A stretch of DNA of 64,000 nt, from contig CM049403.1 of the NCBI GenBank assembly GCA_026929865.2, positions 6,532,001-6,596,000 on the forward strand, written 5' to 3'. The translations under genes were made by a program, and so were the position numbers. Below the pieces are notes generated by a model. That model was not told the origin of the DNA, ran no database searches, and worked only from the letters and a program-made list of their open reading frames with translations. This document shows, one piece after another, positions 1 to 16,730 of the stretch (the first letter of the stretch is position 1; the number at the start of each line of letters is the position of its first letter). The stretch is from Hyperoplus lanceolatus. Its lineage: Eukaryota > Chordata > Actinopteri > Uranoscopiformes > Ammodytidae.

Positions 1-412
1 AAGTGCCCAACACAGGCTGAGATAAGGCAGAATATGCACATGTTCATTCTGGTCACGTAAGAGCCCAGCTGTTTAACTGCAACAGCTCCTGACTGTCATT
101 TAAATGTCATCTCTCTGTTTGCTCAGACATTAGAAACTAACTCGATGATAAACAGGCATCAAAATGCATGTACAGCAGCCACCACAGTAATGTATTAAAA
201 TTATACTGTCACATATGTGGTGCAATGTTTTGACTGTGTGTATGGGGCTAGTACATGCTGTACTCTGAGTTACACTTTGATGTCTTATCCACTCAGCCTA
301 TAACAATTTTTTGGGGAGATGAATTTTCACTCATGCTGATATTATAGGCTCAGGCACGTAACACACAAACACCTCATTATGAACATAATAAAGCGTGCGA
401 TAATTAGGCCTA

Positions 413-2096
<1,684 letters not shown>

Positions 2097-5000
2097 ATGG
2101 AGCTGGGATCAACGGTTGGTGCTGTGAGGAGTAAGAGGGTTCTGGTGGGAGACCAAGTCCGTCCAGCCGTCGTCTTGATAAAGGATGGGAAGATCCAGCA
2201 AATACTCTCCTACGGGGACTTCTCTGGGGATGTGGCCTGTCAGGTAAGCTGGCTCTCACTTGTCTCAGACTACGAACAATTCCCCAGGTGGAATGGAAAT
2301 GGATATATGGATAGTGAGAATGTCAAATGCATTGATTTAAAGCAATAGTGCGTAACTTTTTCACATAAATGAACGTCCGTTACATTCAAGCCATTGCCAA
2401 ACAAGTTGACACAAAGTTGATTAAGCATATTAGCTCCACAAAACTCTCTCTGTATTTCCCAGTATGGCAGCGTTTACAAAGTGGTGTCGCCCCCCCGACA
2501 CTGTTGCAGGAGCTCAAGAAGCGCCCGCAAAATGTTTCAGTTGTTGACTCAACTGCTAAGAAAAAAACATGGATGTACACCAGAAGGTATAACATCCATT
2601 CAAGATCACAGAAGGCTTACCTCATGTAGATGTGCTGAGAATGTTGTTGTAATTACTCAGAATTCCTCATGGGGGCGACTGAAGTTACACACTATAGCTT
2701 TAACACTGCTAATCATCTATTTGTACTTAAACAAAGCTTTTCCCCTCTTGTGGGTGACCTGTGTGTGCTGGCAGGTGTTGGATGTGGGGGACAGCGTGGT
2801 GATGCCGGGCGTGGTGGATTGCCATGTCCATGTGAATGAACCAGGCCGCACCTCCTGGGAGGGTTTCTGGACAGCCACCAGGGCTGCAGCAGCCGGGGGG
2901 GTCACAACCATAGTGGACATGCCGCTGTAAGCTGGACAATATACCTGTGTTCCGAATCGCATACTCTTTATTTTTTCTATTCTACATCTGATGATAAAAA
3001 TGATCTAGTTAGGATGCAGTACGCTACAATTGGGACATACTTTTACTTCTTTTTTGTCATCATAACATCCGCCTTGATCTTGCATCTTGCTTTTATATCC
3101 GTCGCATCCCCGATTGTTTTCATATGGAGGCTCCGTTGATGTGACGTCACTTCACGTGAGCATTATGGGTCAGAATCCCTCAAATAGGATACTGTTTACA
3201 ACACTAAAAATCTTGGCCGGATGTAGTAGACATCCGGGTACTTCTAACCATCCTAAAATCTGGCCACAAGAATCGGGACATCCTAAATCTTTTTTCTACC
3301 ATACTAAATAGTAGAAAGTATGCGATTCGGAACCCAGGGTATACCTCTCTTGAATCAAATCAACGCCCACTGTCTGCATACAGGGTGACTGGTGAAAGGT
3401 GAAGGTTGCAGAGTAAACAGATGGTCAAATAACAGGTTTTTTTTGTTACTTCAAGGGCTAAGACTACATAGGCAGTAGTTCCAGTTATTGGACCATGTAC
3501 TTTAATATTAACAAAATGGTACATATTGTGGAGGTGAGATTCAATTTATCAATTAGATGAAAAGGCCTGACATATTTTTTCTTAATTTTTTTCTTCATTA
3601 CCATGTGATGAATTTATTTTTAGGCCATTTACACTTATAGTAGTGGTTTAGAAAAAACCAAAATGTGTCTGCTTAAGCACTGAAAAAGAAACCATTGTTA
3701 ATATACAGCCTAGGCTCTGTAAACAGGCATGTTGGTAGATACGGTGGGCCACTTTGTTTACATAGCCTTTGTGTACATACTTGTTTACAGAGCTTAGGCC
3801 GTGTATTAACACGAACGCAAGAGATATTCAATGATTTTGACAAAGTGATTTTGACAACAAGCTTTCTCCAGAATCGCTGACTACACCTTTGACAGTTTGT
3901 ATGGTGGATTATGACACACAACAACTTCATTTTTATTTGAATGTCAGTTCAAGTATGTAAGCATATTATTCATCTATTGTGTAAGTATATCAGATATATG
4001 TATGTCCTTGCTTTAAATCTTGGCTTTTAATCTTGGCTTTTGTTTAGCTTGTCTGCTTCCATTTTGCAGCTGGTAATCTAAATCTTAAATAAAAAAACTG
4101 GACAAACCTTAAAAAAACCTGTTTCTAAAACGTTTTTAAAGTTAAAAGGATCTCAATATACAAATGGGGCCATGCAAAATAACATCTTGGAGACATTTGA
4201 TTACAGTGGCTTGCAAAAGTATTCATACCCCTTTCAACCACATACGTACATTTATTTTATTGGGATTTTATGTGATACACCAACACAAAGTGGTGCAACA
4301 ATGTGAAGTGAAATGAAAATTAAACCTGGTTTTAATTTTTTTTTTAAATAAACTGAAAAGTGTGTTGTGCAAACGTATTCAGCCCCCTGAGTCAATGCTT
4401 TGTCGAACCACCTATCGCTGCAATTACAGCTGCAAATCTATTGGAGTATTTCTCTACCAGCTTTGCACATCTACGGACTGATATTTATTGCCCATTCTTC
4501 TTTTCAAAATAGCTCGATCAGTTGCCATCTGATTTTCTTATGTGCCAATTCCTACAGAAATAGCATCCCTCCAACTACCACACTTGGTAACTTCCAAGAG
4601 AAGCGGCAGGAGGCGTTTGGGAAGTGTTTTGTGGACACAGCTTTCTGGGGAGGTGTGATTCCTGGCAATCAGGTAGGCTACAGTCAAACAGATATAGGTC
4701 AAAATAGGCAAATTCTCTTGGCTAATACTGTGCTCAGTGTGCTGAATTATGACCGACGCAAACACAAAGTAACTAACCGATGTCTCCCTTCCAGCTAGAA
4801 CTTCAGCCCATGATCCAGGCTGGAGTGGCTGGCTTCAAGTGTTTCCTCATCCACAGTGGGGTGGAGGAGTTCCCTCATGTGACTCACAGTGATCTACACA
4901 CGGCAATGAAGCAGCTGCAAGGCACGGGAAGTGTCCTGCTGGTAAATCCATAACTGCAGAGTCTTCCATAACATTTTATTATTTATTTTTTAAATCAACG

Positions 5001-5822
5001 TGTCTAAATAAAGCCCAGTAATATGGCTAAAATACCTTCTGCTTTGTCTGGCTTTAGTTTCATGCAGAAGTGGACGTTCAGCCGACAACAGAGGAGAAAG
5101 GCGGTAACAACAGTCTTACAGCGACTAGTAGATAATCTGTCAGTGGAGTGCCCTATTTTATGTGTTGTACTCATTGCACATGAAGAATGTGTGAAAGTAA
5201 AGTTTACATCGAGGCTGGGCGGTATAAACCAAAATCAAATATGATATTTCTAGATGCAGTATCTCAAAACCAATACAGTGACAATATTTATTCTACTACT
5301 ATGTCATTTTCTTGCATGAAGCAGATTGGTATTGGGAAAAAGATTAAATAATATCTGTATGCTGGCTGATTTCCTCAGATTGGGTTGGATTTGTTTTTCA
5401 GTTCAACCAAATCACAAAAACATATTTCACATCATTTTCATCATTAGAAATTGTTACCAATAAAAGCTTGTGATAGATTTTGTCATCGGGGGTGATCACA
5501 AAAGCAGTCTAGTAAATGTGTGAATGTTTGTGATTTAGGAGAACTGGCTCTTTAAAAATGGCACTCATTTAAGATATGTTGGACCAATAAGGAAAAAAAA
5601 AGTTACAAATGCTGATGTGTTCCATACCCCTTTCCTATGTTAGACCCATGTCAGTACTCCACCTTCCTGCAGTCCCGACCAGATGTCATGGAAATAGAGG
5701 CCATTCGAACCGTCACAGAACTCTGCCTCCAGTACCAGTGAGTACATCGGTGTGGTAACAAATAACCTTAGTATCATATAGTGGATCATTCTGGTTTAGA
5801 ATCTGTTTCATGCTGCAGTCGG

Positions 5823-5859
<37 letters not shown>

Positions 5860-8800
5860 GTCTGTGCTCCAGGGTGCGCTGCCATATAGTTCACTTGTCC
5901 TCTGCAAAGCCTCTAAAACTGATCAATGAAGCACGGCGGGCCGGTGCTCCCCTGACAGTGGAGACGACCCACCACTACCTCAGCCTGTGTGCAGAGAATA
6001 TACCTGAGGGGGCCACGCAGTTTAAGTGCTGCCCCCCCATCAGAGGATCAGTTAACCAGGTGAACAGAACGAGACGCACAGTATGAGAAAACCTGATTAT
6101 TTTCAGTCTGAGCCGCAACAACATAAAACGTGGGCTAGTATTCATTGATTACTAATAAAGGATGTTGTCCCCCACAGGAGGAGTTATGGTCAGCTCTGAA
6201 AGCAGGGCAGATAGACATGGTGGTGTCTGATCATTCCCCCTGCACCCCTGATCTGAAGAAACTGGACAGTGGAGACTTCACTCAGGCTTGGGGAGGGATT
6301 TCCTCTTTGCAATTTGGTAACAGATTGGCGACAAAAAATACATAAGGGTCACATATTATTCTCATTTTCAGGTTCAAAACTGTAATTTGGGTATCCACTA
6401 GAAACAGTTTTTATGGTGTAGTGTCCTTTCTCACAATGCCATTACTAAATCTCCTCTTTTCATCCTATGTATGGAACAGAGAGAGGGTTGTTTTATATCT
6501 GATACTGTGGGAGTCTGACCAGGGGTGTCCAAACTACGGCCCGATGGCCAACTGCGGCCTGCGGCCCGCTTTTTATTAGCCCTCGGCCGATTTTAAAAGT
6601 ACAGGTGAAACTCGAAAAATTAGAATATCGTGCAAAAGTTAAATTATTTCAATGGGTGAAACTAATATATTATATAGACTCAGTACATTCAAAGTGAGAT
6701 ATTTCAAGCCTTTATTTGTTATAATTGTGATTATTATGGCTTACAGCTTATGAAAACCCCAAATTCAAAATCTCCGAAAATTAGAATATTACATAAAATC
6801 AATCAAAAAAGGATTTTAAATACAGAAATTTCGGCCCTCTAGAAAGTATAATCATCAGCCTGTGGCACTGCTGAGGTGTTATGAAGCCCATGTTGCTTTG
6901 ATAGTGGCCTTCAGCTCATCTGTATTGTTGGGTCTGGTGTGTCTCATCTTCCTCAGGATATTTCTGTTATCCTGGCTTGAGTTAGCCTCGATCCGGTTGC
7001 ATAAAAGCGGAGGGACAGAAGTTACCATGGAGATTTATCCTTTACAGTAAAGGATAAACTTATTCTGTTGCCTGATTGGCTCAGTCAGCTGTCACTCCAA
7101 TCTGACATCACGGTGTTTAACAATTATTCCATGATCTTCTGTGTACTGCTTTATTTTCATTAGCCTGTTTTAAGGTACCACATACAAGACTGCATTGTCA
7201 TTTAGTTAAATAGTTCTTCTTTTTTATTTATTTAACCTGAACCATTTATAATTAATTTAATTATAATTAGATTAAGATGAAATGATAAAAAGTATAATAA
7301 TTTATCTGATAGTCTGTTCATATTGCAGGCTATATTTATACAATTGATTATCGATGGCAGATGACGTTGCAAATGTGGGTCAAATAAATTCACTTTGTAC
7401 TCATAACTATATCGAGGTGCATCTGAAACAAAATTAAATATCAATGAAAATTAAATTTTTTCTGTAATTTAATTAAAAAAGTGAAACTTAAATATATTCT
7501 AGATTCATTGCACATTAAGTTAAATTTATCTAGAATAAACATACTTTTCAGGAGGTCGACATTTCTGTATTATAAACCCTCTTTCTGATTTGCAATATTC
7601 TAATATTTTGATATGCTGGATTTTTTATTCCATGATCAATCAATCATCCAAAAAAAGGCCTGACATATTTCACTTTGAGTAATGAATCTATGAAAGTTTC
7701 ACTTTTTGAATGGACTTTCCATGATATTCTATTTTTTTAAATGCATCTGCAGATTGCTCACAGTCAACTATTTTATCATAAAACAATGCAGGGACATCAA
7801 GTTCAGTTGGCAGAGAATACTTCTGCTGTATGAAAAGAACTGCCCCCTGACTTACGGTTTAAACTACAAGGCATTGTGGGAAAATGGGCCATCTTTTCCA
7901 TCAGTAAATCTGTGGTTGCGTTCCGAATCGCATACTCTTTCTTTTTTCTATTCTACATACTACATCCGACGATAAAAATAATCTAGTTAGGATGCAGTAG
8001 GCATACTATTGGGACATACTTTTCTCTCTTATTTCATCATAACATTGCGCCTTGATCTTGCCTCTTGCTTTTATATCCGTCGCATCCCCGTTTGTTTTCA
8101 TATGGAGGCTTCGTCGATGGTACGTCACTTCACGTGCGCACTGGATTGTGGGTCAGAATCGCCCAAATAGGATGCACTTTTCAACACTAACAATCTTGGC
8201 CGCATGAAGTAGGACATCCGGGTACTTCTAACCATCCTAAATCTGGCCACAAGAATCGGGACATCCTAAATCTTTTTTCTACATACTATATAGTAGAAAG
8301 TATGCGATTCGGAACGCAACCTATGTTTGATCTCTGGGTCTACCTCTGAAAGCTGTGGGCTGGCACTTAACAGAATTACTCACACCTGGTTTGACAAAGC
8401 GTCCCCTTTTCATCCTGGATTGGCGTTTATGCAACTGACTAATCCAAAATGCCCAGGCTAGACTTTGTCAAGGCTGGCTTTATCAATCATCCTGGATATC
8501 TTAATTCCACTTTTATGCAATAGGCCCCAGATGGGCTTTGAGAGTAAATTTTGTACTAAAATTGCCAGAGCAATGACTCCAAATGAATACTCATGTTGGT
8601 GTGTGAATAGGAATATATTTGCTAACATGTAAGGTATCATCATACAGCAGATTCAGTAATGTAAACTGTAACAATGTTTGTCTCTGGCTGGTTTAACTTG
8701 GAAGCAGCCACATCAGTCAAAACACAATGTCAGGTTTGTTTGAGTATTTACATTCCAATGATCATTTTAATATCTGAATATAGGGGCTTTTAGCTGTGAA

Positions 8801-9657
8801 TTGGAAAATGCACCAACAACACTGTAACTGTCAGGGTCATGGCAGAGTCCACATTATTCACTCTCTAGAGCAGCTCCAGGGTTTGTCTTCACGTGACATT
8901 TACAAGTCTCTGCTATTCAGCTAAGGGAGAAACTTGCATAAACATAACCTGGCATGTGCAGTTTTACAGGGATATTTTGAGCATATTTTCTTTTAGGGTG
9001 GATTAGTCGCCCCCCCCCCCTCTTTCCACTCATAATCCTTCTGATAATCACCCCCCCCCCCCCCCCCCCCCACTGGGCAAAGTTCACCAGGAGGTAAACA
9101 AGAGCCCGGGGCCAGTTTAGAAGGCAGAACAATCATTTACTCTTCACACACAGTGAGAGGGTGGTCAAAGTCTGACAGCAGACACTCACACTGATCCCCA
9201 ATGTTTGCCTCTTCAGCTCACCCCTCTACAGGTCTGCTGTTAACCGTTCTGTCTGTTTGAACCATGATGTGCAGGTTTACCTCTGTTCTGGAGCTCAGCC
9301 AGTAAGAGAGGCTTTCAGCTGCCTGATGTGGTGAGACTGCTCAGCTGGAGAACTGCCCAGCTGTGTAGCCTAGACAACCAGAAGGGCAGCCTGGCCCCCA
9401 GCTATGATGCTGACTTGGTCATATGGGACCCGGAGAGAGAATTTGAAGTAAGCACGAGGAATGCAAAAACTGCATATCTACTTCTGGTAAATCCAATTTA
9501 CTTGCATCGTATTAAGCCTTATCATTTCCTTTTCTTTCGATCACACTTATTTACAGATTGAAGAAGCAAGCGTTTATCATAAAAACAAGGTAACTCACAT
9601 CACATTCATTGATGGATATGATGTAAGGAGCACATTCTTTAAATGACTGAGCTCATG

Positions 9658-9711
<54 letters not shown>

Positions 9712-9861
9712 CTGTCTCCTTACCTGGGCGTCACACTGCAGGGAGTGGTGTGTGCCACCATTGTCGGGGGTCGTCTGGTGTACAGAGAAGGCTCCTTCTG
9801 CCCCGAGCCTCTGGGCAAACATCTCCTCATCCCTCTGAGGAACAGACAGGCCCAACTGTGA
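2097..9861 (+). CDS. alln: Allantoinase (11 exons, complete)
   Basis: Allantoinase hydrolyses allantoin to allantoate in the uricolytic purine pathway, which fishes and amphibians keep. Coding exons: 2097-2243, 2775-2926, 4558-4672, 4795-4941, 5058-5103, 5644-5737, 5873-6059, 6178-6316, 9275-9447, 9557-9589, 9712-9861. They total 1383 nt (460 aa), all GT-AG and in phase. Amidohydrolase metal-site residues are intact: HVH in [13 protein letters not shown] (H66, H68), K153 in GFKCF (the lysine that is carboxylated in this family), H241 in VHLSS, H268 in ETTHHY, D314 in VVSDHSPC. The start is an ATG in good context (AGACATGG). No convincing mitochondrial presequence is visible. The protein ends in AQL, which is not a canonical peroxisomal signal. 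The large intron 6317-9274 is filled with transposon remnants. Two acceptors (5872, 9711) directly abut CT and TG microsatellites. Confidence 0.93.
2944..3339. mobile_element. GTTCCGAATCGCATAC MITE, copy 1 (alln intron 2)
   Basis: Ends are inverted: CCTGTGTTCCGAATCGCATAC and GTATGCGATTCGGAACCCAGGG. The flanks both read TATA (2940-2943 and 3340-3343). The interior is closely similar to copy 2 at 7914-8321, sharing for example ATATCCGTCGCATCCCCG and TTTTCATATGGAGGCT. Non-coding. Confidence 0.7.
3640..3890. repeat. GTGGAGTCAGCG inverted-repeat element, copy A (alln intron 2)
   Basis: Left end decayed. The middle has ACAGCCTAGGCTCTGTAAAC and the right end GAATCGCTGACTACACCTTT, matching the family found in dtymk, bok and farp2 introns. 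Confidence 0.55.
4204..4530. mobile_element. Tc1/mariner-like fragment next to alln exon 3
   Basis: Starts at a TA with CAGTGGCTTGCAAAAGTATT and continues TTTTATTGGGATTTTATGTG, then CAATTACAGCTGCAAATC and CTACCAGCTTTGCACATCTA. These are recognisable parts of a fish Tc1-like element. The other terminus is missing; the fragment ends about 30 bases before the exon 3 acceptor. Confidence 0.65.
5825..5855. repeat. CT microsatellite at alln exon 7 acceptor
   Basis: About 15 CT units serve as the polypyrimidine tract; the acceptor AG is at 5871-5872. Confidence 0.85.
6604..7735. mobile_element. Degraded mariner-type DNA transposon in alln intron 8
   Basis: The left part, CAGGTGAAACTCGAAAAATT, AGAATATCGTGCAAAAGTT and GCCTGTGGCACTGCTGAGGT, is a familiar fish Tc/mariner-like sequence. 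The right part near 7655-7735 has ATATTTCACTTTGAGTAATG and AAGTTTCACTTTTTGAATGG, resembling the inverted end. The region from about 6955 onward is interrupted by unrelated AT-rich or repeat DNA. No open transposase remains. Confidence 0.5.
7914..8321. mobile_element. GTTCCGAATCGCATAC MITE, copy 2 (alln intron 8)
   Basis: Ends GGTTGCGTTCCGAATCGCAT and ATGCGATTCGGAACGCAACC are perfect inverted repeats. It aligns with copy 1 along its whole length with scattered changes. No coding potential. Confidence 0.75.
9051..9071. repeat. C21 homopolymer in alln intron 8
   Basis: Uninterrupted run of 21 C, preceded at about 9010-9020 by another C-run. The G-rich strand could form a quadruplex. It may also be a length-uncertain assembly site. 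Confidence 0.8.
9659..9709. repeat. TG microsatellite at alln last acceptor
   Basis: 25 TG units directly followed by the AG (9710-9711) of the last allantoinase exon, with no other pyrimidine tract. Confidence 0.9.
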
Positions 9862-9876
9862 ACAACAACAAGCTTT

Positions 9877-9882
9877 AATAAA
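9877..9882 (+). promoter_or_regulatory. alln poly(A) signal
   Basis: AATAAA lies 16 bases after the allantoinase stop codon, implying a very short 3' UTR. The long CA repeat at 9993 lies beyond the likely cleavage site. Confidence 0.6.
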
Positions 9883-9988
9883 CTGAAACTGCTCTGAGTT
9901 ATGGTGCACTGTTTTTTTCTTTTCTTTAATCTTTCATTTCTCTCAAACATAATAAATGGTACATGGACTGCACTTATATAGCACCTTC

Positions 9989-10146
<158 letters not shown>

Positions 10147-10245
10147 GCTTCCCTTCAGTGCAGTTCACATACACTACACAAAATACTCTTGTGCTACCCC
10201 AATTCCTCTTATTATCACTGAATGTGAAAATAATCCAGAATAAAT

Positions 10246-10782
10246 CAGTGATTCTTGAAAAACGGGAAAAAGGCCGTCTTCCATATGTATCTGCTGTTAT
10301 GTTTAAAACTAAAAATATCTAAAATTGTAGATGTTATTAGGGATTAAGAATAGAATGTCTGGAGCACAATTATCCCCTTAAATTTAATTTTATCATTATT
10401 ATGTCAAATATATGACACTTGTTATCTTCTCACAACGTCGAACACAGTGTGTCCTCAGAGAAGGTTTCAATCTTTCATATGCAATTAAACCTATTAAAAA
10501 TGTAGTTTAATGATTAAAAAGAGCTTTTTTCATCAAAAACAACACTAAATAAACTCTCATATCAATAAAAACGTCAGACAGGAAATCTGACAGAGTTGAC
10601 ATCTGACGGTGGTGATAGGCCAATGACGGTAAAAAAAAAAAAAAAGCTGGGAGGTTGTGTCAAAGCTTAGCTCAGTAGCTTAGTAGATGTTGGATACATA
10701 CATACATGTCATTTACCGAAACATAGGATTTGTATTTTTTCAACATTGCACCCTGTTTTGTCCCACTTCTCAAGAATCACTG
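10246..10782. mobile_element. Short inverted-repeat element between alln and agxt
   Basis: CAGTGATTCTTGA at 10246 is mirrored by TCAAGAATCACTG ending at 10782, a 13-bp perfect inverted repeat about 540 bp apart. No coding potential and no clear target duplication. Confidence 0.5.
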
Positions 10783-11255
10783 AAATATAAATAAAACATG
10801 TGCCTACACATTCACAAGTCACACCTATGAACCTTAAATACTTTGAATAGTCAGAAGCTCTAGCGAACTTGATTGTAATAATGGACAAACAAAAGCATCT
10901 ACACTTGTAAGTTGTTGGAAAACATGTTAGACACAGCAGGTCATAGCATTAGCTGGGGCAGTAGCAGAGCTGTGGAATAGAGAGTCTGTAGTTAATCATT
11001 AACCTTTGAGAGGACATGTTAGGTGACCTCTCATATGTAAGAGTAGGAGAGTACTAAGCTGCCTGTTCACAGAGAGCAACCAGTTGTTGACAGAAGAGGA
11101 CAGAGATCAAAGTGAAAGAGAGTTTTGTGACAGAGTCCTGACCTGAGTAGCTCACTGGTCAGACAGAGGGGTGGACACAGCTGGGTCTTTTTTCTTCACC
11201 TGCTTGCCACGGCTGGTTGAGCCTTCACTACTGGGCTTGTCACAGTGTTGGGAAC

Positions 11256-14999
<3,744 letters not shown>

Positions 15000-15066
15000 C
15001 GTGTTGCTGATGGATGTTATGAAGCTAATCCTGAATCAACGCTACTCATAAGGAATGACTGTGTGT

Positions 15067-15072
15067 AATAAA
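15067..15072 (+). promoter_or_regulatory. agxt poly(A) signal
   Basis: AATAAA lies 68 bases past the agxt stop codon. It is the first such hexamer downstream. Confidence 0.55.
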
Positions 15073-15136
15073 TCAATGATTATTCTGAGGCTTGTCTTGT
15101 GCAGCTCAATCACTACTTGAATGTCTTCAAAATGCT

Positions 15137-15241
15137 GTAGATCAATAGCCTGGAAATCCAGACCCTGATATCTTGAACGATAGAACATTTAATTTGCCAG
15201 TGCCTAGTGGCAGGTCTGGAAATGTCAGGCTAGTAGATCAA
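15137..15241. mobile_element. 87-bp TIR element with 9-bp target duplications
   Basis: The element at 15146-15232 starts TAGCCTGGAAATCCAGACC and ends GGTCTGGAAATGTCAGGCTA. It is flanked by GTAGATCAA at 15137-15145 and 15233-15241. The 9-bp duplication and TAG-CT ends resemble the larger element at 28330-29408. Confidence 0.75.
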
Positions 15242-16008
15242 AACTTTAACAACTAAAAAGTGCTCTTTACAGCCCAACGCTGGGTAGTGGTAAATACCTA
15301 CTATTTGAAAAATCAAAGTACATTAGATAAGGTACAGCGGTCATCCATTTGGGAACCTGCGCCATTGGGCATTATGGGCAATGAGAGAGCGGTAGAGGAC
15401 ACAGCAAAAAGTTTAAAAGAAGACATGTACCATAGTTAAACTATCAAAAGCACAGGGAAAGGGTAGGCCTACAGCATGGAGGGAAATCAATTAAAGTGTG
15501 GCAACAGCGCTGGGCTCAGGAGATAAGATCTATAGACAACTACATGCAATAGAGATAAATGGAATGAGCTGGTAAAAACTTAATATAGGATACAGTAACT
15601 TGAATAGAACTCTTCACATTATAGAGGAGCTTTAACAGGACTGTGTGAACTTTGCCAGGTTACACCAACAGTAGAACAGACACAAAGGACACAAGGGAAT
15701 GAATGGATAGATTGGGGCTATAGTAAGCAGGTTTAAAGGATACTAAATGATTTCTAAAGAGAACAGGACTGACAAGGGGAAATCCATGGTGACTTGGGTT
15801 GAGAACCGGAGGGACTCCAGAGCCCAGGTCCAGTATGGGACCAGTCCCAGAGTGTGGACAGGAGGCTGGACAGGCTCAACTCCTGGGCACTGCCAAGACT
15901 GCCATGAGTTTATTTGGGCCTGTGTGTAGGTCAAAATAATAACAACAGGGTGAACACTGAATTTCCCCTTAGGTATTATTGAAGTATTTCTTAAATAGCT
16001 ATGAAAAA

Positions 16009-16011
<3 letters not shown>

Positions 16012-16090
<79 letters not shown>
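16012..16090. repeat. TA microsatellite (about 39 units)
   Basis: Pure AT/TA repeat, followed at 16091-16198 by a decayed inverted piece of the MITE family in alln introns (CCTCCATATGAAAACA and GAGTATGCAATTTGGAACGC). Confidence 0.9.
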
Positions 16091-16091
<1 letters not shown>

Positions 16092-16730
16092 CCTCCATAT
16101 GAAAACAACAATTAGATTAATTAGATTAATTAGATTCTTTTTATGGTCAGCTGTATTATGTAGAAAAGAAATATGAGTATGCAATTTGGAACGCAGGGTT
16201 TGATTTGAGTAGAGTTTGGGAGACAGGATGTTCCAGTCTGCCTGCCGTGCAAATCACATCCTGTGCAAAGGTTAATAAGCCTGCATAGTCTAGATTCTGG
16301 ACTATATAAAAATAGTTTTAGTTTTTTTTTGCGTTGTTTTTTATGATTGTCTCGTTTGCTGTTAGAACTCATCTAAGATCATCCTAGGAACTATTAGACG
16401 GTTTCAAAATATTTCAAAGTTCCTCATAGGAGGTGCAAATAAAAGAAATAAAATAAAATCGGATAAACTAACTGGACATTGTAGGAGTTAACCAAGTCTC
16501 CAGGAGATGGCAGTAGTGCAGCAAGGTAAATGGAAGCTGCCGTTTAGCCCCAAACGTGAAGAATAAAGAGGAAGTGCGTCATGATATTATACTTCCTTGT
16601 TGACATTGTGCATAAGTAAATGGCGGGTAAATGGTGAAAAGGACGCCTCCAGAGAGAAACCAGTTCAGCTCGCTTTTGCTTAATTTTTTTTATTCAGCGA
16701 CAGCACGGCGCTGGTAAAGAGTCTGTGTTA

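Larger units (their letters stand above)
15073..16730. other. Intergenic region agxt-dtymk
   Basis: Contains an 87-bp element with 9-bp duplications (15137-15241), a 39-unit TA repeat (16012-16090), and a decayed piece of the GTTCCGAATCGCATAC element family (about 16091-16198). The last 120 bases before dtymk hold TGGCGGGTAAA at about 16621, similar to E2F/CDE sites of S-phase genes. That match is only suggestive. No gene was found. Confidence 0.45.
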
